Assembly (NCBI RefSeq): GCF_029581355.1
Contig: NZ_CP120849.1
Location: forward strand, 466,501-530,500
Source: Parabacteroides chongii
GTDB lineage: Bacteria; Bacteroidota; Bacteroidia; Bacteroidales; Tannerellaceae
Length of the DNA: 64,000 bases
Reading direction: 5' to 3'
Shown here: piece after piece, positions 50,225-58,328 of the stretch
Layout: every line of letters starts with the position of its first letter
Position numbering within the stretch: the stretch's first letter is position 1
Notes under the pieces: generated by a model
Seen by the model: the letters and a program-made list of their open reading frames with translations, nothing else
Databases searched by the model: none
Told to the model about the DNA's origin: nothing
Position numbers and translations under genes: made by a program

Positions 50225-50362
50225 TTTTTCAGAAGAAAAATTCAAAGTTTTTTTGAGTCGCTGCGGCGGTTGGAATCTTGCTTAGAATCTCTAACCTCAT
50301 CCCCTTTCCACAGGTTACCCCTTTCATCATGTTGGTGCGCCGTTCTCTCTCGAATGCGGGTG

Positions 50363-50394
50363 CAAAAGTAGTGCTTTACAACATACGCTCCAAA
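50363..50394 (-). promoter_or_regulatory. rRNA operon distal promoter P1
   Basis: Minus strand TTTG (50394-50391), 20-base spacer, TACTTTTG (50370-50363): both boxes perfect; 169 bases upstream of P2. Tandem promoters are usual for rRNA operons. Between 50395 and 50604 I see no gene or clear signal. Confidence 0.75.
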
Positions 50395-50604
50395 TATTTT
50401 ACCAAATATTTTGTATTTATTTTTTCATCAAAGACGTTGTTATATAATGTACGTACGAAAGAGAAAAGAAATACGGGCATAAACGAAACCGACACGGATA
50501 AATCAGCTGAAATTAACCTCGCTCATTCTGTTGCTAAGTCCAAATCGGTACAATCCATAGGCAGGAAGAAGAACAAGGATGCCGTTCATTGTGTATTTAT
50601 ATTC

Positions 50605-50714
50605 CAAACGGTTTGCCTTTCGACAGCTGTGGGAAGGCCTTTCGATAGCTATGGGAAAGCCTTTCGACAGCTATCGAAATATCTTACCACAGCTATCGAA
50701 AGGTAAACTGTTTG
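50605..50714. repeat. 110-base palindromic repeat element with CCTTTCGAYAGCT units
   Basis: Outer arms 50605-50632 and 50687-50714 are reverse complements in 25 of 28 positions. Inside are two more partial copies of the unit CCTTTCGA(C/T)AGCT(G/A)TGGGAA (from 50639 and 50660), one containing the dyad TTTCGACAGCTATCGAAA. The element is non-coding and lies between the divergent rRNA and DUF1080 promoters. Confidence 0.7.
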
Positions 50715-50769
50715 AGATGTGAATCGGATTTCAATACATTTTTTAAAGATTTTGCATAAGATGTTTTCC

Positions 50770-50777
50770 TATCTTTG
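50770..50777 (+). promoter_or_regulatory. -7 element of the DUF1080 gene
   Basis: TATCTTTG, a perfect TAnnTTTG, 35 bases before the ATG at 50813. The nearest TTTG upstream (50751-50754) is only 15 bases away, so the -33 box is unclear. Confidence 0.5.
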
Positions 50778-50812
50778 TCCCATATCATTATCAATTAAAA
50801 CTTAATTCTAAA

Positions 50813-52102
50813 ATGGAATCAGTAGTGAAAAGAGTAGCTGCAACAAGTTTGTTAGCCTCTTGTGCAGTATCATTAGCTCTGTTTACCTCTTGCGCAGGTG
50901 CAGAACAAAACACACTTACTCCCGAAGAAGTGGCCGGTGGATGGCAACTCCTTTTCGACGGAAAAACACTCGATGGGTGGAAAGATTACAATGGAACAAC
51001 CCTCACACAGCCATGGCATGTCGTTGACGGATGTATCCAGGCAAAAGGTGACGGCAGCGATGCCAGCGGTTATATTGTAACCGATAAACAGTATGAAAAC
51101 TTTGAATTGTCATGGGACTGGAAACTATCAAAGGGAGGTAACAGCGGTATGCTTTACCACGTTGTAGAACGTCCTCAGTTCGCTGTGCCTTATGTCACCG
51201 GTCCGGAATATCAGTTGATCGACGAACCTAATTTCCCGGAACCACTGGAAGAATGGCAAAAACTGGGCGTAGACTACGCTATGCATTTGCCAGACAAATC
51301 TAAAATGAAAGTTAATCCGCAGGGCGAATGGAACAATTCTAAAATTGTATTTGATAATGGTCATGTAGAACATTGGCTGAATGGTCAGAAGATTTTGGAA
51401 TTCGAAGCATGGACCGACGATTGGTATGAAAAGAAAAACAGCGGAAAATGGGCAAACGCTCCTGAATATGGTTTAGCTAAAAAAGGTGTTCTTTGTTTGC
51501 AGGACCATGGTTATCCTGCCTCTTTCCGTAATATAAAGATCAAAGAACTTCCGCGCAAAAGCAAAGAAGTAAACCTTTTCAATGGAGTCGACCTGAAAGG
51601 TTGGGAAGCATACGGAACTGAATTATGGTATGTAAAAGACGGTTTGCTGATCTGCGAAAGCGGTCCGGATAAGAAATATGGCTACCTGGCAACACGCGAT
51701 TATTATGATGATTTTGACCTGACTGTTGAATTCAAACAGGAAGCAGACGGTAACTCCGGTGTATTTATCCGTTCTTTCATTGAAGAAGATGTAAAAGTCA
51801 ACGGATGGCAAGTTGAAGTCGCTCCTAAAGGACACGATACCGGTGGTATCTATGAATCATACGGACGCGGATGGTTAGTCCAAATTCCGGATGAAAAAGA
51901 AACTATCCTGAAAGAAGGTGACTGGAATACCATGCGCATCAAAGTGCAGGGCGATAACGTACAAACCTGGTTGAACGGCGAAGAAATGGTAAACATCAAC
52001 GATGAGAAAATCGGTGCCGGACAAGGTCGCATCGCTTTACAAATCCATGATGGCGGTGGCATCAAAGTGCTATGGCGCAACCTGAAACTGAAAACGTTAT
52101 AA
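50813..52102 (+). CDS. Two-domain DUF1080 lipoprotein (3-keto-glycoside hydrolase-like)
   Basis: 429 residues. Lipoprotein signal with lipobox FTSC (Cys27). Two DUF1080 jelly-roll domains in tandem: the first (about 42-247) opens GWQLLFDGKTLDGWKDYNG and has GGNSGMLYHVVE and PEYQLIDEPNF; the second (about 253-429) opens VNLFNGVDLKGWEAYG and has ADGNSGVFIRSF and WQVEVAPKGHDTGGIY. This family contains enzymes that cleave 3-keto-glycosides or 3-keto-disaccharides after a Gfo/Idh-type dehydrogenase has oxidised the sugar at C3. A Gfo/Idh enzyme and a TIM-barrel sugar isomerase lie 2-6 kb away on the other strand. It is transcribed alone and ends at a strong bidirectional terminator. The duplication may give two specificities. 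Confidence 0.88.
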   Translation: MESVVKRVAATSLLASCAVSLALFTSCAGAEQNTLTPEEVAGGWQLLFDGKTLDGWKDYNGTTLTQPWHVVDGCIQAKGDGSDASGYIVTDKQYENFELSWDWKLSKGGNSGMLYHVVERPQFAVPYVTGPEYQLIDEPNFPEPLEEWQKLGVDYAMHLPDKSKMKVNPQGEWNNSKIVFDNGHVEHWLNGQKILEFEAWTDDWYEKKNSGKWANAPEYGLAKKGVLCLQDHGYPASFRNIKIKELPRKSKEVNLFNGVDLKGWEAYGTELWYVKDGLLICESGPDKKYGYLATRDYYDDFDLTVEFKQEADGNSGVFIRSFIEEDVKVNGWQVEVAPKGHDTGGIYESYGRGWLVQIPDEKETILKEGDWNTMRIKVQGDNVQTWLNGEEMVNINDEKIGAGQGRIALQIHDGGGIKVLWRNLKLKTL

Positions 52103-52123
52103 TCCATACTAATAAACACAAAA

Positions 52124-52156
52124 ATCCCCGACAGAATATTCTGCCGGGGATTTTTT
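52124..52156. terminator. Bidirectional terminator between convergent genes
   Basis: ATCCCCG-CAGAATATTCTG-CGGGGAT hairpin (52124-52151) with one internal mismatch, six T on the plus side and four A before it. It ends both the DUF1080 and the DUF4890-like transcripts. Confidence 0.8.
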
Positions 52157-52163
52157 ATTTTTA

Positions 52164-52535
52164 TCATCTACGTCCATGTCCCTTTTTACGAGGGCTATCC
52201 GCTTTTTTCTGTTTCTCCTGATATTGTTTGTACTGTTCGTCTGTCAGAATCTTCTTTATCTGAGCATCTTTTTCAGTACGCATAGCTGTCATTTTTTCCC
52301 GCATCTTTTCACGGTCTTCTTTGACAGATTCACGTTCTTTCTTCATCTGCTCTCTAAAGTCAGCTTCCACCTTACGATATTCAGCTGCTTGTTTATCATC
52401 GAGTTTCAATTCTTCGATCATTTTCTCACTACGTTTGGAAGGATCTCCCTTCTTTCCCTGGCGATCACCGCCCTGTGCAAAAACTGTTGCCGTACTAATC
52501 AGGATAACCAAAAACAATCCTATTACCTTCTTCAT
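52164..52535 (-). CDS. Small periplasmic DUF4890/Spy-like protein
   Basis: 123 residues with a signal peptide (MKKVIGLFLVILISTATVFAQ). The mature part is highly charged and helical: SEKMIEELKLDDKQAAEYRKVEADFREQMKKERE, then a second copy-like segment MTAMRTEKDAQIKKILTDEQYKQYQEKQKK, ending in a basic tail. The LDDKQ...ILTDEQY..Y pattern resembles DUF4890 and the LTxxQ repeats of Spy/CpxP periplasmic chaperones, so a role in envelope stress or metal response is possible (inference). It is a single gene between two terminators. Confidence 0.72.
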   Translation of the reverse strand: MKKVIGLFLVILISTATVFAQGGDRQGKKGDPSKRSEKMIEELKLDDKQAAEYRKVEADFREQMKKERESVKEDREKMREKMTAMRTEKDAQIKKILTDEQYKQYQEKQKKADSPRKKGHGRR

Positions 52536-52641
52536 AAACTACTACTTATTACTTAAATTAATATTTAACTGTTTGTGAAGCGCTTCGATATAATAGACTT
52601 TGTTACATGGAAATAGTTTAATCACTTTGAAAAATATTTTT

Positions 52642-54237
52642 TTATTCAACCGGTCCGATCACCAGTCCTTCGGCCGTCCATTTATTGACAAAATGACTGA
52701 GAGAATTCAAGAATCGGTTGAAATCTTTCTTCTCCGTCCCCGTCCATCCGGTTTCAGCATAGGCAGCAATACGCGGATAAATTTTCTGATTCATACTTTC
52801 GACTGTCGGAATAAATTCACCCCACATCTGGCAACCCAGTCCCAACACCTTACCCTGTTCTTCTGGAGATAATCCTTCGGGGATCGGATTGAATGAATAA
52901 GCCTTGGATAATGGGATCGATTTATAATCATAATCGATATAAGTATATATATGATAAGAATTTACAATGTCATATCCTTTGTCGATCGCTTTCTTGATAA
53001 GTTCGGGATCCCCTTTCCAGAAGTGAACGATAGTACCTTTAGCAAGCTGTTGATCAACATCTTTCGTATCTTCGGCAGACTGATATTCATGCAATTTATC
53101 TCCTGTAATTTCGTTCCATCCCATCATTTTCTTACCTTTCGCCGCAAGCATATTTGAAACTTCATTCGTAAAATAGATCTGTAGTTCCGCAGGCGTTTTC
53201 AAACCTTTCTTAGCCATATAACTACGTATAGCAGGAGATTCTTTCCATTGGTTATATTTTACTTCATCGCCACCGATATGAAATACCGGACTAGGGAACA
53301 AAGCGATAACCTCATTCGTCACATCATCCAAAAACTCCATCACACGGGGATCGGAAACATTCAAAACGTCATAATGCACACCAAACTTACCTGGGACTTT
53401 GATCTGTTTACCACTTGTACCCAACCAGGGATAAGAAGCAATAGTGGCACTGGCATGTCCCGGCATGCTGACTTCCGGTACAATCGTGATATGCCGTTTA
53501 GTCGCATAATCAACGATTTCCTTTATATCTTCCTGCGTATAGAAGCCTCCATGCGGCTTTCCATCATACACATCACTTCCAAAATGATTAATTTCCGAAG
53601 AATCGCGGAAAGCACCGATCTCCGTCAGTTTCGGGTATTTCTTAATTTCAATTCTCCATCCCTGATCGTTGGTAAGATGCCAATGGAAAACATTCATTTT
53701 CAACCCAGCCATTTCATCCAGCAGATCTTTCACGACTTCTTTCCCTTTAAAATAGCGTCCTTCATCCAACATAAAAGCACGCCATGAAAAAGCCGGATAG
53801 TCAGTAACTTCAGCTCTCTGAACCAGATATTTTCCGTCTTTCTCTTTAATAATTTGACGCAGTGTTTGTACACCATTCAGTATACCGGCAGAAGAATTAG
53901 CCTTGATATTTATTTTACCGGAAGTAACTTCCAGCTGGTAACCTTCCGGTTTATCCGGCAAAACTGTCGGATCGAGCATCAGGTTAATGTCTCCTTTCCC
54001 TGAATCTTTAAGGGTTGCTTCCACAGAAAAGTCAGAGGAAAGAACCGCTTGTAACAATTGAGCTTCATTGTTCAAATCACCGGAATAAGAAATAGCCGGA
54101 TCTCCCCCCATCTTGAAAAAGCCCGGTGTGTAACTGATTTCCTGAGGTTGCGGAATAACCGCATACTCTTCAACGGGTGGAGCCTGGCAGGCACAAAGAA
54201 GCACTAAAAACAATGAGATTAACAAGTTTGTTTTCAT
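52642..54237 (-). CDS. GH20 beta-N-acetylhexosaminidase lipoprotein
   Basis: 531 residues. Lipoprotein signal ends LLCAC (Cys17). An N-terminal GH20b domain (VIPQPQEISYTPGFF to LNGVQTLRQII) precedes the TIM barrel, which starts FSWRAFMLDEGRYFKGKE. HIGGDEV at 320-326 contains the catalytic Asp324-Glu325 pair that works by substrate-assisted catalysis on GlcNAc or GalNAc ends; HWHLTNDQGWRIEIKKYP (about 180), PEVSMPGHA (about 245) and the late GCQMWGE Trp are also conserved. It has its own good promoter, just downstream of the terminator of the second polysaccharide operon, and may act on the same glycan. Confidence 0.94.
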   Translation of the reverse strand: MKTNLLISLFLVLLCACQAPPVEEYAVIPQPQEISYTPGFFKMGGDPAISYSGDLNNEAQLLQAVLSSDFSVEATLKDSGKGDINLMLDPTVLPDKPEGYQLEVTSGKINIKANSSAGILNGVQTLRQIIKEKDGKYLVQRAEVTDYPAFSWRAFMLDEGRYFKGKEVVKDLLDEMAGLKMNVFHWHLTNDQGWRIEIKKYPKLTEIGAFRDSSEINHFGSDVYDGKPHGGFYTQEDIKEIVDYATKRHITIVPEVSMPGHASATIASYPWLGTSGKQIKVPGKFGVHYDVLNVSDPRVMEFLDDVTNEVIALFPSPVFHIGGDEVKYNQWKESPAIRSYMAKKGLKTPAELQIYFTNEVSNMLAAKGKKMMGWNEITGDKLHEYQSAEDTKDVDQQLAKGTIVHFWKGDPELIKKAIDKGYDIVNSYHIYTYIDYDYKSIPLSKAYSFNPIPEGLSPEEQGKVLGLGCQMWGEFIPTVESMNQKIYPRIAAYAETGWTGTEKKDFNRFLNSLSHFVNKWTAEGLVIGPVE

Positions 54238-54307
54238 AGAATTAAATTTAATACTGGATAATAATTAATCGCACCTTCAGAATAAAATTCTTTATTCAAC
54301 AATTTTA

Positions 54308-54338
54308 CAAAGATAAAATATTAATACAGATACTCAAA
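54308..54338 (-). promoter_or_regulatory. Promoter of the GH20 gene
   Basis: Minus strand TTTG (54338-54335), 19-base spacer, TATCTTTG (54315-54308): perfect boxes, 71 bases before the ATG. The TTTG box lies in the T-rich tail of the preceding terminator. Confidence 0.72.
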
Positions 54339-54377
54339 AACGAAAAACCGGAATGTCAAATAAACATTCCAGTTTTT
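54335..54377 (-). terminator. Terminator of the second polysaccharide operon
   Basis: ACATTCCAGTTTTT (54364-54377) and AAAAACCGGAATGT (54343-54356) form a 14-base stem with one mismatch and a 7-base loop; on the minus strand it runs into CGTTTTTG. It follows the TIM-barrel gene by 45 bases. Confidence 0.7.
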
Positions 54378-54421
54378 ACAATTCATCATAAAGTACAAAC
54401 GATTAAACAATTCCTTAAATA

Positions 54422-55276
54422 CTAAAATATCTCATTTGTTACCTTATTGAAATAAGTTATGCATTCCCTTATATCAGAAATAGAATTTTCCCAGTTATAT
54501 TCATATTCAATCGAGAATATCCCTTTGAAACCTTGCGCCTTCAGTTCCTTCAACATGCCTTTAACATCAAGTATACCTGTCCCCCAGATCACATCGTGCT
54601 GCCCCTCTTCTCCAACCTTTTTTATTGCTATATCTTTAAAATGAAGGGATATAATGCGCCCACTCAGTTTTTTCAGACATTCTGTCTGATCAAGTCCTTC
54701 CCTGCGCCAATGTCCAACATCGGCACACGAACCGAGTGAACGGCTACGGAAAGAGATAGCCTGTAATAAATTCTCTGGTTTCCAGTAATCAGATGGTTGA
54801 GGATGATTATGTACTGATATGTTAATGTCGTACTGTTTCGACAATTTTTCTACCAAATCCCAGTCGTCGAGTGCCGGTTCACAGGTTATAAACTCCATTT
54901 CCATCGCTCTAGCAAAACGAAACATTTTTTCCCAGTCGGAGGATTTTTCAGCAACATATACGCCGGTTCCAACAATTTTTATTCCTTTAGAAGCGGCCAG
55001 TTCTTTCAACTCCCTTTGAGTTTGGGTATCCAAATCAAAGTCGAACACCAGGTCACCCCACTTACCTCCCAACTTGTGCCCAGGATATACTTCTATATAT
55101 TTCAAACCTAATTCCTGTGTTTTATCGAATGCTTCTGCCAATGAGAACAGATGAAAACTATACGATTGCATCCCCAAACGCCAGCCGTTTTTTTCTGCTT
55201 TAGTCTGTGCTTGCACGGAAATGAAGAATAAACCACAAACTAGAAACAATAACATATTGAATAATCGCTTTTTCAT
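54422..55276 (-). CDS. Exported xylose-isomerase-like TIM barrel (sugar isomerase/epimerase family)
   Basis: 284 residues with a signal peptide (MKKRLFNMLLFLVCGLFFISVQAQ), so it acts in the periplasm, unlike the usual cytoplasmic sugar isomerases. The AP-endonuclease/xylose-isomerase fold is shown by LGMQSYSFHLFSLAEAFDKTQELGLKYIEVYPG, ISVHNHPQPSDYW, GSCADVGHWRREG and ISLHFKDI, with metal-binding Glu/His/Asp residues in the usual places; it ends GFKGIFSIEYEYNWENS. Such proteins are commonly found with exported Gfo/Idh oxidoreductases and DUF1080 proteins. It follows the Gfo/Idh gene by 21 bases and ends the operon. Its reaction (isomerase, epimerase or 3-keto-sugar lyase) cannot be told from sequence. 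Confidence 0.88.
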   Translation of the reverse strand: MKKRLFNMLLFLVCGLFFISVQAQTKAEKNGWRLGMQSYSFHLFSLAEAFDKTQELGLKYIEVYPGHKLGGKWGDLVFDFDLDTQTQRELKELAASKGIKIVGTGVYVAEKSSDWEKMFRFARAMEMEFITCEPALDDWDLVEKLSKQYDINISVHNHPQPSDYWKPENLLQAISFRSRSLGSCADVGHWRREGLDQTECLKKLSGRIISLHFKDIAIKKVGEEGQHDVIWGTGILDVKGMLKELKAQGFKGIFSIEYEYNWENSISDIRECITYFNKVTNEIF

Positions 55277-55297
55277 GATTGACTTATTTTTCTCGAA

Positions 55298-56812
55298 TTA
55301 TTTAGGCATATCCGGTAAGGAAAAACCATTGCTATAAGTGTGCCTGATCCATTCGTTTGCCATTTCTGCTGCATTAAATTCAGCAAAGCGGCGGTCGAAA
55401 CGAGGATCACCGTCTATTACATTGAAATCATCTACCGTAACGATCTTTATTTTGTCTGTAGAAGAGATATTGGTAAAGCGCATATTCTCTCCGTCCCATT
55501 GCAATCCACGGTGTAATCCTTGCAATCCAGATAACCGTACAGCCAGGACTCCCATCACAACCATTTCATTGAACGGACCGGAAAACTGAAAGTTGGAAGA
55601 AGCTTCCGTTCGGTTTTCAGGAGATTCTTTACATGCACGTATCCAATCCTGTTCGTGGGCATTTGTCGACCAAATATCTCCATTACCACCTTTAATCCTG
55701 GCAATAGTAGGTTTAGGTTGATTAAAATGTTCCATATCGGAGACAGGTAATAAAGTCGGATTCATCCCGTAACAGCCTGTCATGATTTTACCTTTCGTAC
55801 CGATAAAGATAATACCTCCGTTTTCATCACCCATCATTTGTCCGTCTTTCAGCTCTTCCGGGCGAGGCGGCATCAACCCTCCATCATACCAGTAAACTTT
55901 TACTTCCGGCATTTTTACATTTCCTCTTGCCGGACGCTCCGGGAAAGTATAAGTAACAACCTGAGCATGGGGAGGAGAGTACAAATTACTCAATGTAGAA
56001 CTACCGATAACGCTGGTCGGATATTTAAGCTCAAGTGCCCAATACAACGGATCCATGATATGACAGGCCATATCTCCTAACGCTCCTGTTCCAAAGTCCC
56101 ACCAGCCACGCCAGTTCCAAGGGGTGTAAACCGGATTATATGGGCGTTTCTGTGCCGGCCCAATGAATAAATCCCAATCCAAAGTCTTCGGACATTTGGC
56201 AGCATCCTTGGGTTGTATCAATCCCTGTGGCCAAATCGGACGATCAGTCCAGCAATGGACTTCATACACTTCACCGATAGCACCTGCTTGTATCCACTCC
56301 GTAATCTGACGACACCAATCAAATGAATTACCCTGGTTTCCCATCTGTGTAGCCACCTTATATTTCTTAGCCAGCTTGGTAAGTAAACGTGACTCGTAAA
56401 CAGAATGAGTAAGCGGTTTTTGTGTATAACAATGTTTACCCAATGTTATGGCATGAGCTGTTACACCGGCGTGCGTATGATCTGGAGTTGCAACCATGAT
56501 AGCATCAATCGACTTTCCGATCTCGTCAAACATCACACGCCAATCTTTAAAGCGTTTTGCATTTGGATAATCCTTAAAAGTCTTATCGGCATAATGCCAA
56601 TCAACATCACAGAGTGCAACAATATTTTCCGTATTCATATTTGCCAGATTACGGCGTCCCATACCACCGACACCAATACCAGCTATATTCAATTTATCAC
56701 TCGGGGCAATATGTCCGTAAGTTCTGCCTAATACAGAACCTGGAATAATGGTAAGACCTGCTGCCATAACAGCACTTGTCTTCAAAAAATTTCTTCTTGA
56801 AATATTTTTCAT
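55298..56812 (-). CDS. Tat-exported Gfo/Idh/MocA-family oxidoreductase
   Basis: 504 residues from the ATG at 56812, which begins the Tat signal MKNISRRNFLKTSAVMAAG (twin Arg). The Rossmann domain has NIAGIGVGGMGRRNLANM and IVALCDVDW, and the conserved catalytic region KHCYTQKPLTHSVYESR contains the EKP-like Lys motif (here QKP). Substrate-domain features include WRGWWDFGTGALGDMACHIMD. These NAD(P)-dependent enzymes oxidise or reduce sugars, often at C3 with a bound cofactor when exported. Together with the TIM-barrel protein directly downstream and the DUF1080 protein nearby it suggests oxidative processing of glycosides in the periplasm (inference). The Glu-to-Gln change in the EKP motif is worth noting. 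A 108-base gap separates it from the MFS gene downstream of which it lies. Confidence 0.9.
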   Translation of the reverse strand: MKNISRRNFLKTSAVMAAGLTIIPGSVLGRTYGHIAPSDKLNIAGIGVGGMGRRNLANMNTENIVALCDVDWHYADKTFKDYPNAKRFKDWRVMFDEIGKSIDAIMVATPDHTHAGVTAHAITLGKHCYTQKPLTHSVYESRLLTKLAKKYKVATQMGNQGNSFDWCRQITEWIQAGAIGEVYEVHCWTDRPIWPQGLIQPKDAAKCPKTLDWDLFIGPAQKRPYNPVYTPWNWRGWWDFGTGALGDMACHIMDPLYWALELKYPTSVIGSSTLSNLYSPPHAQVVTYTFPERPARGNVKMPEVKVYWYDGGLMPPRPEELKDGQMMGDENGGIIFIGTKGKIMTGCYGMNPTLLPVSDMEHFNQPKPTIARIKGGNGDIWSTNAHEQDWIRACKESPENRTEASSNFQFSGPFNEMVVMGVLAVRLSGLQGLHRGLQWDGENMRFTNISSTDKIKIVTVDDFNVIDGDPRFDRRFAEFNAAEMANEWIRHTYSNGFSLPDMPK

Positions 56813-56920
56813 AACTATTACTACAATATAAATCAGCAACTAATACCGATTTTGTTAATTCTAAAACTAGCCAAACTACTACGATAATCACTATCCCGTC
56901 TTACCACGTAGCATATTTTT

Positions 56921-58318
56921 TCACTTTATCCAGTTTTGTTCTATTTCTTCCAATGATTTACCGGTTGTTTCCGGAATTAATTTCCATATTATTAATATGT
57001 AAGGAACACACATGACCGCAAACAGGAAAAATGTTCCCGCCGGTGTCAAAGTCAAGAGCATCCAAGGTGTAAGTTGCCCTATTAAATAAGTTCCTACCCA
57101 CAAGGCAAAACCAGCGATAGACATGCCTAGTCCTCTGATTTTCGCAGGATACATTTCCGACAGAAGCACCCATACCACAGCACAAATAGAGATCGCACAA
57201 CAAAAAATATAACACAAGAAAAATACCAATAAAAAAAGGCTGGATATAGAGATTGATCTATTCAATATAAAATAACCACCGATAAGCAACAAGGATACAA
57301 TCATTCCTGACACTCCATAATACACCATTTTTTTTCGCCCAACCCGATCTATTATTATCAGTGCGAGAATAGATGTCAGCATATTAACAAGTCCGACCAG
57401 TACCTGAGAAAAAAGAGAATCTCCACTGGAAAGGCCCGCACTTTCAAAAATCGATGGTCCATAATAAAGAACAGCATTCACTCCCATAAACTGTCCCAAA
57501 ATAGCAATACAGATACCTATCATCACAATCTTTAGGATTTCCGGCTTAAACAACAGAGCCCATTCGGATTTTGATTCACACCGGATAACAGATAATGTTT
57601 CATTCAACTGCGCCTTAACATCTCCCCCATCACGATAGATTTCAGAAAAAACTGAAAAAGCTTCCGCTTCCCTCCTTTTCAAAAGTAGCCAACGAGGGCT
57701 TTCAGGTATAAAGAAAATAATCACAAGAAAAAACAAAGCCGGAAAAGTTTCCATACCCAACATTCCCCGCCAAACTTCCGTTATAAACAGACGGTTTAAC
57801 CATGATGCCATTAAAGAAATATCACCTTTCCCAAACTGTAATAAAATGTAATTAGTAAGATATGCACCTAAAAAACCGACTGTAATTGCAACTTGATAAA
57901 GTGATACCAACCGCCCACGATATGCTGCGACAGATACTTCCGAAATATAAAGAGGAGAGACAACAGATACTATGCCAATGCCAACACCGCCAATGATGCG
58001 ATAAACGACCAGTTGATTAAAATCTGTGCTGAACGCACAACCAATAGCAGAGGCTGAAAACAAAATGGCAGAAAAAATCATTGTTCGTTTCCTTCCCGTC
58101 ATATCACTCAATATACCAGCCATAAGAACTCCGACAATCGAACCAACAAGTGCGCATCCGACATACCATCCTTGTTGCAGCGAGTCCAACTGAAACAAGT
58201 GGGTGACTTGAGCAATCGTCCCGGAAATAACAGCTGTGTCATATCCAAACAGGAAACCACCCAAAGCTGCTACCACAGAAAGAAAAATAAGATAACCAAA
58301 ATTTATTTTCGTTTTCAT
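56921..58318 (-). CDS. MFS sugar porter (inner-membrane sugar transporter)
   Basis: 465 residues from the ATG at 58318; 14 extra upstream codons are open but are not a plausible start. Twelve membrane helices. Sugar-porter signatures are present: GGFLFGYDTAVISGTI (helix 1), GRKR after helix 2, RIIGGVGIGIVSVVSPLYISE (helix 4), PESPRWLL (after helix 6), and IPETTGKSLEEIE at the C-terminus. It probably takes a mono- or disaccharide released in the periplasm into the cytoplasm, as expected inside a polysaccharide or glycoside locus. It starts 10 bases after the 714-residue lipoprotein gene ends, and is followed by the Gfo/Idh gene. Substrate not readable. Confidence 0.93.
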   Translation of the reverse strand: MKTKINFGYLIFLSVVAALGGFLFGYDTAVISGTIAQVTHLFQLDSLQQGWYVGCALVGSIVGVLMAGILSDMTGRKRTMIFSAILFSASAIGCAFSTDFNQLVVYRIIGGVGIGIVSVVSPLYISEVSVAAYRGRLVSLYQVAITVGFLGAYLTNYILLQFGKGDISLMASWLNRLFITEVWRGMLGMETFPALFFLVIIFFIPESPRWLLLKRREAEAFSVFSEIYRDGGDVKAQLNETLSVIRCESKSEWALLFKPEILKIVMIGICIAILGQFMGVNAVLYYGPSIFESAGLSSGDSLFSQVLVGLVNMLTSILALIIIDRVGRKKMVYYGVSGMIVSLLLIGGYFILNRSISISSLFLLVFFLCYIFCCAISICAVVWVLLSEMYPAKIRGLGMSIAGFALWVGTYLIGQLTPWMLLTLTPAGTFFLFAVMCVPYILIIWKLIPETTGKSLEEIEQNWIK

Positions 58319-58328
58319 ACTCACTTTA

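Noticed and set aside
50278..50706. 142-residue open frame upstream of the rRNA operon
   Set aside because: It crosses the distal rRNA promoter and the 110-base palindromic element, has low-complexity composition and no signal or domain.
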